Part shown: one piece after another, positions 10,691 through 21,515 of the stretch
How positions within the stretch are numbered: position 1 is the stretch's first letter
How the letters are laid out: each line of letters starts with the position of its first letter
Assembly (NCBI GenBank): GCA_947568835.1
Contig: OX387608.1
Location: forward strand, 6,114,001 to 6,178,000
Direction of reading: 5' to 3'
Source: Protonemura montana
Taxonomy: Eukaryota; Arthropoda; Insecta; Plecoptera; Nemouridae
Length of the DNA: 64,000 nt
The notes under the pieces: model-generated
Seen by the model: only the letters and a program-made list of their open reading frames with translations
Database searches by the model: none
What the model was told of the DNA's origin: nothing
Made by a program: the position numbers and the translations under genes

Positions 10691-11810
10691 CTGTGCACTT
10701 TACGACGGTCAAACATTAATGTTACAGAGTTTATCGAATTTGTTTGCCAGTCATAACAGAATATGTTTTGTTTTCATCATGGCACGTGTAATTAGCAGGT
10801 GACAGGAATGATTCGTATGGCCTTGCAGATGGTAACTATGTAACCTCTTCGTTGTCTCATGAGGTGGTGAAGAAATCACAAATTTACTAATCGATGACAT
10901 AGTAGGTATTTTAATTTTAGATATTGCACGAATAAAAAATGATTTGTTTTTTAAACTAGCACTATAGGTAGCTAATTAGTTAGGTTAGGAAACACTAGAA
11001 AACCAACGAAAAGAGGAAAGACTTTTTTTTTGGAAAATTATGGAGAAACGAGCGTTGGAAAGAACTGAATGTGAAAGATGAACATAGAAGACAACCCTCA
11101 AGAGCTAAATTGATGATAAGATCAAATAAAAATAAAGGACAATTGTTTTACTTATTTAATACGGACCGCTGAAGAATGGAACTTTTAAGAAAAGAATATC
11201 GCGAATTTATTAAACACTTTTAAATGTTTAGCACAATTAAAACCAAGTCAGGGGGAAAAAAATCTTCAGCACAATTTGCATTAAAAGCTGAATAATCAAA
11301 TGGCGCAATTTGAGAAATCACGAATTTCACGGAATCGTATAATTTTCGATATAGCATGCAGTATCAAAAATAAATTGACTCTTAACTTCAAGCCAACAAA
11401 AAGGAAAACCTACAACATATCTTTGATCCAAGTCAAGTAACGGTAAATTAGCGACAAACGTAAATTAGAAGTGTATTACAAAGCCAACCTATGCCCACAC
11501 AAACCATCAACTCAATTCCTTCCACCAATCAATCCAAAGCGCTCAGCGAATATTATGTATATACATTTTATTAACGTAATGATGATAAATCGGGTAAAAT
11601 AAATCACTACACATTAGGCGCGCTGGGTCGCGCGTTCTTCAAGATTGATTGATAAAGAGCTATGGGTGCTAAGGCATGCTCGAGCAGTAGGTGGTGTGAA
11701 GATGCTGAGATGCCGGCACGTATAGCTCTAGAGATGTTAGTCAGTCGCCGAGAATAGCAAGATATATTATTATCCGTTGTGAATCGCGCAGAGATGTTTT
11801 AAAGGGGGGG
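10691..11810. other. Unassigned AT-rich sequence
   Basis: No gene, RNA or family copy seen. 11615-11790 is more GC-rich and looks single-copy within the window. Confidence 0.5.
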
Positions 11811-11836
11811 ACCAAATGGGCGTGGGGGGGGGGGCT
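11811..11836 (+). repeat. G-rich runs
   Basis: Runs of seven and ten G (GGGGGGGACC and GGGGGGGGGG) lie within 26 bases. No further meaning assigned. Confidence 0.6.
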
Positions 11837-13148
11837 CGTTCGGTGACGAAACTTTGGCGATAACTTGACGCTGTCTTCTTGTTGATTTCTTGCGGTCGTG
11901 GTGACCAGAGGTTTCGATCTTGTGAGACGGTCACTGAAATGTTTATTTGACGCTTTGTTTTGTTGATGATGAGGACGATGATGAGTTTTGTTTAGTTTAA
12001 AGGGAAGGGGTGACTTGGTGGCAGAGTTTCCTGTACCTGTTTAAAATCGCTGAAGTTATGATAAGTTATTTTTCATTGTTATTATTATTATTGATGATAA
12101 TTGATTGATGCAGTTTAATGGCCTTGCAAAGCATTGCAAATTTATGGTGCAAACCGATTCTCATTTGCCGATATTTTACAAAAACGTAGCTGATTCTTGT
12201 TCAGAGATTTCGTATGAGGCAAAATAACTAAACAGCAAACAATAGCAAGACCAAATTGTTAAATTTTTTCAAATTTTTCAACTGAGCATGTACTCGATAC
12301 GCTCAATCAATTAAACAGGAATATCTTCAAGAATTTCACTAATTCACTTTTCTAAAAAAAAAATTGGAATGTGGATTAAAAGGTATTTTTTTTTTATTGC
12401 AACTTAGCTGAAATGTGTCGTCACAGATACAGAACTAAAATAAATCGTAGAATATATGTCTGATTAATTTTTCACTAATAGATACACCTTGTTTATTCCC
12501 CGAGTGCCAAGTTGCATAAGAAAAGTCATCAAACGTGATAATTACGCCCGTTAATTTTAAGTGGGCCAAGCTGGAATTTTTGTCGGAATACAACGTTCGC
12601 GGCGTGACGACGTCTCGAGATTTTCAAAAGTCCGCGAGAAGCCTGCTTGACGGCAGAGTAAATTATTCTCGAGGAGGTATACGAGGGGAAAAAACTTATA
12701 ATTCATAGAGAAACAACGTGGTTTCAGCAAAATATGGGAACATATTGTAGTAATTATGGTCATGCCACATCTTGCAGCACAAAAGTAATTTAATACCATT
12801 TCGCAGAAAAAAAAACATCCCAAATGCAAAAAAAAAAAAAAAATCATTATTCTCAGCTTCTTTACTTTTTGTCCTCAAACTCAAATCGCAGATGTCTAAA
12901 CTGCATCTACTGATCTTTTTATTTGAAATTCGGATAATTTTGTAGTTTAGTTTAAAGTAGGGTGGATCTTTGCATGGGAGTGGATCCTCTGGATATATCG
13001 ATAATTCTCAAGAGATATAGAAGATAATTACAGTGAACACTGAGCAGCAGTGGATGTTAGACTAGACTGAATTACAAATAACGCCATCCAGCGGTAAAGT
13101 TCCGAACTACTTTAGCTTGTAGGCGAGGGAGATGCCACAAAAATGTAC
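11837..13148. other. Unassigned AT-rich sequence
   Basis: Contains poly-A/T runs (12384-12394, 12827-12842) and simple TTATTATTA at 12077-12092. No recognisable coding or repeat copy. Confidence 0.5.
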
Positions 13149-13253
13149 GGGGTACCCCAATGATAGTTTTTAGACTCATGTCTACTTGATTTATCCTCAG
13201 CACTAGTTTTAACAAAAACTATTTGAAATGGGTTTTGTTAGGGGTACCCCAAG
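13149..13253 (+). repeat. Family D left-end fragment between GGGGTACCCC repeats
   Basis: AGTTTTTAGACTCATGTCTA, a CTTGATTTATCC-like block and CAGCACTAGTTTTAAC match the left arm of family D, which then stops. The fragment is bounded by GGGGTACCCCAA at both ends (13150-13161 and 13241-13252). Confidence 0.55.
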
Positions 13254-14046
13254 GTTTTGAGTAGCAACTTAAAGCCAGAATAGAACATCAATTGACCTAG
13301 AATATCTATACTAAAACACCCAACAGCCTGTAATTAGATCAAGCAGTGACCAACCTCACTAAAGAATGCTTTTTTGCACCCCTCTACAACCCTCACCCGC
13401 ACGCAGTTTCAATCACCGCTACCCGAACACCAAAAAGTCACTTCACTGACAGTAGTCACGTGTTATTTCAACGACATTAAATAAGTCACGATCTCTACTG
13501 CCTTGAAGCTGAGAATGTCACCACTGAGCCAACGTTTCCGGACCACACCGCAGCCTATCAATCAAATCGATTTCATCACCGCGCACGCTTATAGCCCGCG
13601 GTTGCCAAATTAATTTTTAATTCATGAAAATAATATAAGACAGCAGACAGCGTTGGTCAATAGCGTCGCGGGAATCATCCTACAATGTGTGGCTGGATAC
13701 GTGGGTTTCGACATAAGCATTCTTGTCTATGCTTGCCGCGTGTCATCCCTAGGTGAAATTATTTTCGTTCGAGACCGTGCCAAGGTTATTTCCGCGTGGG
13801 GTACTCGTTTTTAGAGTAGGTACGCGTATAGATTTTAATCCGACATCTTGATGATGTATTGTGTTATTTTTAACGTCTTTTAATGGTGTTATCACAAGAA
13901 TACTTTTTGACTTATGGGACCTAAGAGTCAATTTGATTCGAAAATAAGACAATAAATTTATTTTTTTTGAATTAAGGTTGATAACTTGATAATTTTTCCA
14001 GTGGCAAGGGGACAGAAAAAAAAAATCTCAATAACAGACGCCAAGA

Positions 14047-14048
<2 letters not shown>
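13254..14048. other. Unassigned sequence
   Basis: GC-richer stretch at 13500-13740 without recognised features. No splice-bounded coding segment found. Confidence 0.5.

Positions 14049-14081
<33 letters not shown>
14049..14081. repeat. (TA)n microsatellite
   Basis: About 16 TA dinucleotides. It sits just beyond the 3' end of the LINE fragment on the - strand, where simple-repeat tails are usual. Confidence 0.9.
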
Positions 14082-14083
<2 letters not shown>

Positions 14084-14084
14084 G

Positions 14085-14660
14085 ATCTAAAATTCGGATG
14101 TGCATTGTATGTATGTATGCAGTTTATTGTCCGGTATGATCAAGAAATAATGATTTACAGACAGTCCATTTTTTTTAAGCTTTTGCATTACATAATGAAT
14201 TCGCCCATAGGATGAAAACAAATTTTTAATAAAAAGTCATTCAACTTCGTTTTGAAACTAGATTCTTTCCCGGTGGCAAAGCATTGTACAGTTTTCGGCC
14301 GGCATATTTAGGAGCTTTTGATTTAAGTGTTAAAGTGTGCTTTGGCAGCACTAAAATACCCCATTTCTGGTGCAAGGTTGCTCCAAGTTGACTGGGGTCA
14401 CTGAGGTCATAGATTCCTAATTGTATATAAACATAATACAGTTTAAGACATGGAAAAGGCACGATTTGAATTTAAAAAAAAAGGGACGACAAGAGTTCTT
14501 ATAGAAAATCTCACTGCATGGATCGTGGCTTGCTCTCACCATTATCCACACCGCTTTTTTCTGGAGTTTAAATAATCTTGATGCTTTAGGTAAGTGTCCC
14601 CACACTGATACGCCATATTGCAGGTGAGAGTGGATGTAAGCAAAATACACCAACTTTACC
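14085..14660 (-). mobile_element. LINE 3' fragment (Jockey-like reverse transcriptase C-terminus), decayed
   Basis: Reading the - strand from 14653, the frame gives AYIHSHLQYGVSVWG, then LFKLQKKAVWIM. This matches the conserved C-terminal part of non-LTR reverse transcriptases (S-hydrophobic-YGI-x-WG, then LQKKAIR). A second frame from 14462 continues with KAPKYAGRKLYNALPPG, the conserved AG-x-K-L-Y-N-x-LP segment further downstream. The coding frame is therefore shifted once near 14420-14470. The expected order, RT thumb then C-terminal domain then short 3' UTR, is kept. Upstream RT catalytic motifs and ORF1 are absent, as in ordinary 5' truncation. The Jockey-like assignment is from memory of the motif and could be a related clade. 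Confidence 0.8.
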
Positions 14661-15660
14661 GCCCTTTTTATTAATTTTCAACAGTTTAAGGCGACGAATT
14701 CATAGAGCACAGAGTTTAAGTCAACCAAAAATACACTTATAAGTCAACAAACCCAGTTTTATTCAGTAATATTGACTGTCAAATGTTAAATTTCGAGATC
14801 ACTCGTCCCTCATGGCACCTTTACAAATATTTAATGACTAACACAATGCAATCGTGCAACATTCTAACACAATTCTAACACAGTGTCAACAAAAGGTAAT
14901 GATCCACGCGAGAAACTTGCAGGATAGAGAACTAAATTTGATTATGGCAAGGGCACAATAATTTAATTGACCATCCACTACGTCGAGTCTGCTGCAGGGG
15001 TGTGTCAAAAAGATTGGACCAGTCACAGCTTTCATTGGCAACCATCTATGTGGTCGTTTTTTTTTTGGCATGAATCAGGATTGAAAATTTGAGAAAACCG
15101 ATGCATTACACCAGCGCTGGTGGTGAATTGCTAGAAATTAATGGCGTACATTCTGGGCCGATGCCCCTTTAAAATGTTAACTCCCGAAAATTGACCAAAA
15201 ATTGTTGATTTATTAACAGGCGTTAAAGGAATTATAATCTAAAAGCTTTTAAAGTGTAAAAGGAGTGATTTACAGTTTCAATATTTGGTAGCGAAAGAGT
15301 TAGCCAGTCTTTTTTTACCCAAATGTATAAATGTGTCAAAACTAAACATTTAAATAGTGTGATATTTTTATGAGAGATTGTTTTCGTTTGCATGATAAAT
15401 AAAATTGGAGACGCTGAAAGTTCTTAGCGTTAATTTAAAGCCGCGAACAGAATAAATCTCTTAAAACATGTGCCCTGTACAAGTTTCTGTGCTCGTTTTC
15501 GACTTTTAATTTCACCCGCGGGAGCGTTTCGTGTCGGAAAAACTAAAAGTGCACTAATTTCGAAATCAGTTACGTGAATAAGTTTTCACTCAGATGCGAG
15601 TAAAAATATTGCATTATTTATATGACATTATTTTAAGATGGATTTCGCTTTGGGCGAAAC
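14661..15660. other. Unassigned sequence
   Basis: AT-rich, no family copy. A 61-codon frame on the - strand near 14886-15071 has no recognised domain. Confidence 0.5.
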
Positions 15661-15931
15661 AGTCTAGTCCGTGAGAGAAGATTCCAGCACAAGGACTGCT
15701 CCCCTGCATTGCTACAGTCTAGCCCGTGAGAGAAGATACCAGCACAAGGACTGCCCCTGCATTGCTACAGTCTAGCACGTGAGAGAAGATGGCAGCACAA
15801 GGACTGTCCTCTGCATTGCTACAGTCTAGCCCGTGAGAGAAGATACCAGCACAAGAACTGCCCCCAGCATTGCTACAGTCTAGCCCGTAAGAGAAGATAC
15901 CAGCACAAGGACTGCCCCACAGCATTGCTAC
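15661..15931. repeat. 54-bp minisatellite (family F), array 2, inverted
   Basis: Five units begin AGTCTAGCCCGTGAGAGAAG-like at 15661, 15716, 15769, 15823 and 15877 (periods 55, 53, 54, 54). This is the reverse complement of the array-1 unit: AGATACCAGCACAAGGACTG pairs with the array-1 core. Sequence outside the units does not obviously match the flanks of array 1. Confidence 0.95.
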
Positions 15932-17228
15932 CAACGCAAAAATAAATTGCAATTATGATTTTAGTGCCAGAATTTCAAAATACCTATTTTATCAGCAAAA
16001 TGATTCAAATTTTGTTAAAATAGGTAGACAAATTCTTATGAGCTCGAAAAACAAAAGATCTTGGCACGAAAAAAGCTTCGAGGCAAAAGAAAAAATTGTG
16101 GCTAGCAGCGGAGATGATTTGTTGTGTTTTTTAAAATGATAGTTGGTCCAAAAGTCACCCCAAAGCGACCGGTGGCACCTCTGACGGAAAATTATGTTCT
16201 CTCGCTGATCGTTCTCTCCTTGAATCGTATTTGCAGGCTCGAAAATAACGCTTCATCTTCTTTGAAAAGACTGAGGGGTTGGTTACGCAAGAGATGCAAC
16301 AGGTGAGGGTGAACTGCAAGACGCTTGCCTTATCGAAGAAATTCGTTGATATAAATATGCCCATATGAATATGGAATCTCTTAAGTTTATATTCGCACGC
16401 GTCTAATTTAATGATCATATGCTAATTATGAAGGACTTTACCAGAGTAATTAAGTGTAGAGAAAAGCTCACTCTCTCACAATCAATTCTCTAACGAAACC
16501 AGAACTAAACTTGAGTCTATCATTAGCAAAAATGAATTCATTTTGCTATTTATCCTTAATGTATACAAAATTTAACAATATATTACCAACATAAATCAGT
16601 CTGTGCAAGCATCCACAAGCCCTATGGTTGACCTGAGTCTAAACGTAATGCTTTTATGTTGAATGCGTAATGCTGAAAAGCTTTAATATGATATGTAAAT
16701 GGTTTAAATGTGATATGATTTTAAAGCCTTTTCCAATTGGTCAAATGAAAACCAAAAAGAGTATGGGTTTTTAACACAAAAAGGGGTTTCAATATAAAGG
16801 TAGAGGGTGTGGGGCTGTTTTAATCTTTTCGGGAAAAATATATTTATAACAGAATAAACTTCTCCGCTAAATTTTAGTTACCATAGAAGTCTAAAATTGA
16901 GTCAGGCCATGAGTGTTTTTTTTTTTATGGAAACCTAGTTTTCGGTGTCTATTAAAACCTCTTCCCCGAGGATTATCAATCGCCTGGATTTATTGGCGTT
17001 GCACGATGACGGGGGGGAGGGATTAAACCCGGCATTAACTTGACATCCAGCTTCCTCATCTAGAGGCTCTAGTGTGTCGACCGGAAGTCCGGCAAAACCT
17101 ATACATCATGGCGCAGGGTATCGTTGAGAAGTGGAAGTCAAAATCCCCTCGACGGCCCGCGGTGAGCCAGGAGATCTACGAAGGCACGCACGGTTGGCCG
17201 TGATTTATAGCCGCCATTTTATATTGGA
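15932..17228. other. Unassigned sequence
   Basis: No gene seen. 16960-17200 is GC-richer and single-copy within the window (GATTATCAATCGCCTGGATT and TTTATTGGCGTTGCACG), so it might be regulatory. That is only a composition-based guess. Confidence 0.4.
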
Positions 17229-17830
17229 TGCGTCAAGAGAGCAACAAGTGGAGGTGCCTGGTTATGCAAGCTTTGTGTGGAGGTGCCAGGTTGAAAAAGA
17301 TGATTGATTGTATTGTTGTTTTACGCCGCACTGTTTTAACATCTGGCCATGCGGCACTGGTCTAATGGCATCGGTGAATGATAAAGATGATGATGAACCT
17401 AACCTAGCCGAGAAGGGAGTAGAGGAAACCCGGTGCTGGCACTTAGCCTACTCCTGTCGTAAAGCACCAAGGGGACCACCGGCTTAACATCCCTTCTAAA
17501 GGACGGTACAACGCAAACAGCAGGATTCCATGCTGTTGAGAGGTTGATAAGCAAGGCGAATGAAGTTGCTGAACTAACTTTCATCCCTCCAACCTCTCTC
17601 CTGAACAGAACTGGTCATGTGTTGTAAGCTGGACGTGGAGGTGCAATTTTTTTAAAGCTTAATGGTGGAGGTCCTAGGTTTTCGAGTTACAGGACTCAAC
17701 TCGGAGGTTTTGACAATCAGAACGGTGAAAGTGGTAAGTTATTAAAACATGACAGTGGCAGTACCGCGTTACACAGTTCAATGGTAGATGTACCAGGATT
17801 TCACCCTTCAGTTGGAGTTTTTGCAATTAC
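17229..17830. repeat. Degenerate GTGGAGGTGCCAGG minisatellite split by a SINE
   Basis: Units of about 30-38 bp start GTGGAGGTGCCTGG, GTGGAGGTGCCAGG, GTGGAGGTGCAA, GTGGAGGTCCTAGG, GTGGCAGTACCGCG and GTAGATGTACCAGG. They lie on both sides of the family A SINE at 17302-17630. The array is old (units differ strongly) and the SINE appears to have landed in it. Confidence 0.65.
17302..17630 (-). repeat. Family A SINE body copy
   Basis: Antisense order: TTTTACGCCGCACTGTTTTA, CACTGGTCTAATGGCATCGG, GATGATGATGAACCTAACCT, AGGGGACCACCGGCTTAACA, CTTTCATCCCTCCAACCTCT. This equals the body in reverse complement. The 5S head is missing. An antisense open frame of 61 codons inside it is only repeat sequence. 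Confidence 0.85.
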
Positions 17831-18672
17831 CCATCTATCTGGTTTCAAACTACCAATAAAAACGTACTGAAATTGCTGAAATCAACTCAAATTAATCACA
17901 TCACTCTTATCTCTCACTACACAATCAGCAACTGCAAGCCGCAGCGGGTTGCACTACTAGTTACTAATAAAAAAACTGCAAGAGAGCGATGTATTGTGCA
18001 ATTTGTAAGATTTCTTGATAGTAACTTATCAGGTATTATCATGCAACTTTAGAAAACACAAAATGTTCCTTCCGCTATTTTCGTATCCAGGCGATGGTTA
18101 TTTAAGTTTTCAAAGTCTGTGGAGGAGCCGAGTTAGCTGATAATAGAGAAATTTGCAAAATTCGTAAATTTAAAGAAAACCTAAAGATAAATAGTCATAA
18201 AACCTAAAAACCAGAATAGAATCCTCTTTTTAAGTACAGAAATTTTTCAACACTTCACATAAACACGATAATAAAATTAAAAAAATGTAGTCTTCACTTT
18301 GATAACGAGTCAACGTAACAGCCGGTGTTGGGAAGGGGGTAGGGTGGGGGGGGGGAATCGATGTCTCTATGTGTTCCTCTGGTTTAATGGACCACGCTGA
18401 GAGCGAATAAAAGATGTCACGCCGATCGGGCGGTGGAAGCCAAGTGGATAAGTGAGCTTAATAATAGGCGGCCACAAATCACTCGACACGCTTTTATTAG
18501 GCGCAATGTGCCCGGGGAGTAATCAGGAAAAAAATAGGCGGGGGAAAAAAAGATTATGTATTTTCTAGATGACAGCTTTGTTGGAATAAATTATTTTAAT
18601 TGGAATGTTAATTGTGGTGAGATGAGAAAAGGGGGAGGGTGAATTTGGAGAAAGTGGTAAGTAATTGTTATA
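17831..18672. other. Unassigned sequence
   Basis: A G-rich run lies at 18328-18356 (GGGGTGGGGGGGGGGAA-like). 18360-18540 is GC-richer and appears single-copy in the window. No gene called. Confidence 0.45.
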
Positions 18673-18812
18673 GATTAACAACACTATATAACCGTCTCAA
18701 AAATTGATGTTTAAACGCGTTTGGGCATCAATTTTTGAGACGGTTATAGTGTTGTTAATAATTAAATTCCCCGCGTGTTGGAAGCGTTTGCAATTTAAAT
18801 AAGATTTCATCC
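18673..18812. repeat. Family B foldback element, core-less hairpin
   Basis: Left arm ATTAACAACACTATATAACC then GTCTCAAAAATTGATG; right arm CATCAATTTTTGAGACGGTT then ATAGTGTTGTTAATAA. The arms are near-perfect inverted repeats separated by only about 16 bases. The right side continues into the family edge GAAGCGTTTGCAATTTAAAT. The tRNA-like core present in other copies has been lost, or was never there. Confidence 0.85.
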
Positions 18813-19131
18813 TAATTGTAATAGAGTCCACGAGTGAAAAATGCGAGTAGGTGTGGAAATATTAAAAACTCAGGTGCATTGGGTTTTCAAGTTTTCAAGT
18901 GGCACTAAAGGAGGATTTTTGTTCGATTCGTGTTTATCTGTTTGGGTATCAACTTTTTAACCCGTTTTACCCCCAACCCTTCGCATTATAGAAACAACAG
19001 AAATATAATTTATACATGAATTAAAATATAATCAAATATAAATGATATCATATGATGAATTGCAATACATTCGACAATTCGAAGCCCAATCAATCAATTC
19101 TGACAGCTGAAATGTTTCAGAGGTAAATATT
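18813..19131. other. Unassigned AT-rich sequence
   Basis: Nothing recognised. Confidence 0.5.
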
Positions 19132-19280
19132 AACTTTCCACTAGGGAGCTGAAACCAGCAAGCGATAAATAGAAGGGGAGCTGGACTGGAAAAATGTCTG
19201 AACGAACCGGGTTACGAACCCGAGACCTCCCAATTGCAGTTAGATCGCACATTTTGCCCGTTATAGCTCCCCTTCCAATT
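19132..19280 (-). repeat. Family C copy with tRNA-like box B and inverted flanks
   Basis: Edge motif GAAACCAGCAAGCGATAAAT, then left inverted arm GAAGGGGAGCTGGACTGG. Next comes a box B block in antisense (GGGTTACGAACCCGAGACC), and the right arm is ATAGCTCCCCTTCC. The box A half is largely deleted compared with 5561-5632. The matching outer arms in this copy and in 5497-5836 show that the inverted flanks belong to the family. Confidence 0.65.
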
Positions 19281-19726
19281 TGAATACTGAACATTTGTTT
19301 ATTTTTTATAAGTAATTGTTAATAAAGGCATACACAATTGCCAAGATCTATCAAAAACAAAGCTACCATTCTTAACAGCACAGTTCCCAAATTTCTACTT
19401 AAATGTTGTTGTTTTAACTCTCACTATGTATCCAAACCCAATTAGTTATATAACTGGAACGTTATATCGCCGAATTTCCTTGGCTTCCATTTTATTTATA
19501 TATTTTTTTGTATTGGGATGCTAAGTGTTTGGGCAGTCTTATATCCTCTGCCAAGAGCACTAGGTGACACCTACTCGCTTTCCCTTGTGCATGACTGTGT
19601 CACAATAGAGACTATATTTAGCATGCCAGTTGCATAATCAGATAATATCAACCAATTAATAGCATCGAATCGAGCTATTTTTCACTTGCTTCCGGTTGTG
19701 AAATTGACAAGAAAATTAAAAGAAAT
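19281..19726. other. Unassigned AT-rich sequence
   Basis: No family copy or gene recognised. Confidence 0.5.
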
Positions 19727-19995
19727 ATGCACGGGGATCGAGTATAGCGCGTACATTGCTAGCTTAACAATACATTTTTACATTGCATATCGTGCCAGCA
19801 ACATTTTTGGGATATTTCCATAGCTTTTCCTAGCTTACAATAGTGTGTTTTTTTTTTTTTTTTTTTTTTTTTTTATCAAAATTGGTACATTTAATATTTA
19901 AAGTGAGTCTGTTTTCCCTACCTTTCCCTAAGCGTTTATAAAAAAAGGTCTGAAATAATAAAAGGTCTTAGGGTTACAAGGAGTTTGTGACATTG
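19727..19995 (+). repeat. Repeat shared with 27698-27910, upstream of family D
   Basis: Blocks shared in order with 27698-27910: GGGATCGAGTATAGCGCGTA versus GCGGATCAAGTATAGTGCGT, ATTGCTAGCTTA, ATATTTCCATAGCTTTTCCT, TCAAAATTGGTAC, TTAAAGTGAGTCT and AAAAGGTCTTAGGGT. Both copies run directly into the left end of family D. A run of 27 T (19848-19874) interrupts this copy only. Confidence 0.75.
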
Positions 19996-20288
19996 TGGTT
20001 TTTAGACTCATGTCTACTTCATCTAACTTTAGCACTAGTTTAAAAAAAAAAATTGTAAATTGGGGTTTGAATGCTAAGTAAAGAACAACAAATTTTCCCA
20101 ACGTTTCGTAACTTGTACCTGTTACTTTATCAAGGGTTAAAGCAGTTCTTGATAAAGTAACAGGTGCAAGTTACGGAACGTCAGGAAATTTAGTTGTTCT
20201 TCACTTAGCATTCAAAACCCAGTTTAAAAAGAGTTTATAAAAACTAGTGCCAAGGTCAGATAAAGTAGACATGAGTCTAAAAACCATA
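19996..20288. repeat. Family D, 292-bp near-perfect palindrome
   Basis: The left end TGGTTTTTAGACTCATGTCT is the reverse complement of the right end AGACATGAGTCTAAAAACCA. Inner blocks TGAATGCTAAGTAAAGAACA and TGTTCTTCACTTAGCATTCA, then TACCTGTTACTTTATCAAG and CTTGATAAAGTAACAGGTGC, pair throughout around an axis near 20140. This is a foldback (long-TIR) element with essentially no internal sequence. Partial copies lie at 1965, 8175, 13163, 27911, 60145 and 61055. Confidence 0.9.
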
Positions 20289-20862
20289 CTAAAATCGCAT
20301 GATAACCAAGTCTCATTGACTCGGGTACCCAGTTTAACAGCAGAAAACTGGCAAAACAGAGTGAGCTAACGCTAACAGAGTTACTTTACAAAGGTTTATC
20401 ATGGTTTATGCATAAATTTCCTTTTGGCGCTATTCGCATCATGGAATTAAATCATTCACAACCCCATCCAGAGGGGTGCTGAAAATACCGAAATAGCATT
20501 CCGTTTAATTAACCCAGAGCAAGAAATGTCAGTCCTAGTTCTGGCTTTGGTGAAAACAGTCGAAGGGAAAACAACATCTGTTTAGTATTCATAGTATGGT
20601 ATTGCTTTACGAAGATAAGATACACGGCTAAACAATTAATCTTGCATTATCTTCACAGAGTTGCCTTGTTAGGCTTAGGGGCTGTTCTGAGAGAATAATG
20701 TATTTGTTGTTTACATCAAGAAATTCAAAACAGTCGCGCAAATTATAGAAAATCAACCAAAAAATATTAAAAAACCAGAAAAATACTAGAAAGCTTCACA
20801 CCTCAAAAAAACGACGGTTCAGAAAAGGTCGATTTTTTTCACAATCTGAATTAAGTAATTTG
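20289..20862. other. Unassigned sequence
   Basis: No gene or repeat copy recognised. Confidence 0.5.
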
Positions 20863-21285
20863 TGGTGTTTAACGACGCACTGTTTTGACAAAAAGTCTTG
20901 TGGCACTGGTCTAATGGCGTCGGTAAATAAATGGATGATGATGATGAATATGATAAACCTAACCTAGCCTAGAAGGTAGGACAGAAACTCGATGCCGGCA
21001 CGAAGCGCATCATTAGGACCTCCGGCGTAACATCCCTTCCGAATCACGGTTTGTTGAGGCACTGACGACTGCTAAGCAAGGTGAGTAAAGCAGTTGTACC
21101 AACTTGTATCCATCCAACCTATCTCCCGAACAGAACTTGATCATGTGTATGATGGCCAGCAATCCAATACCTAACCCAGCGCAGTGTTGCTTAACTTCGG
21201 TGATCTCACTATAACCGGTGTTTCCAACACGCCAAACCGTTCGGTGGTCACCCATCCAATACCTGACACAGCGCAGAAAAACTCT
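20863..21285 (-). repeat. Family A SINE, copy with 5S-derived head
   Basis: From left to right (antisense): GTGTTTAACGACGCACTGTT tail end, body blocks, then CAGTGTTGCTTAACTTCGG and ACGCCAAACCGTTCGGTGG. The last blocks are reverse complements of 5S rRNA segments (GAAGTTAAGC and the TTGGATGGGTGACC region). A second partial 5S unit follows (CACCCATCCAATACCTGACA). An antisense 80-codon frame over the head is not a gene. Confidence 0.85.
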
Positions 21286-21394
21286 TTGAACTGGATTTTG
21301 AATGCCAAGTGAAGAACAACGAATTTTTCAAACATTTTCAAAATTTACTTGACGCTAATCTTGATGCTCTGCAACGGGAGAATGCTTTACCGAG

Positions 21395-21515
21395 TTTTCC
21401 CTTCTAGGCTAGGTACGTTCTTCATAATCTTCATCATCAACCACTCGTTCACTGACGCCATTAGACCAGTGCCACAGAGCCCGTTGACAAAACAGAGTGT
21501 CGTTGACTAATTAAT
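21395..21515 (+). repeat. Family A SINE 3' fragment
   Basis: GAGTTTTCCCTTCTAGGCTA, TTCATCATCAACCACTCGTT, GACGCCATTAGACCAGTGCC and GACAAAACAGAGTGTCGTTG represent the last part of the body in sense orientation. Confidence 0.8.
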
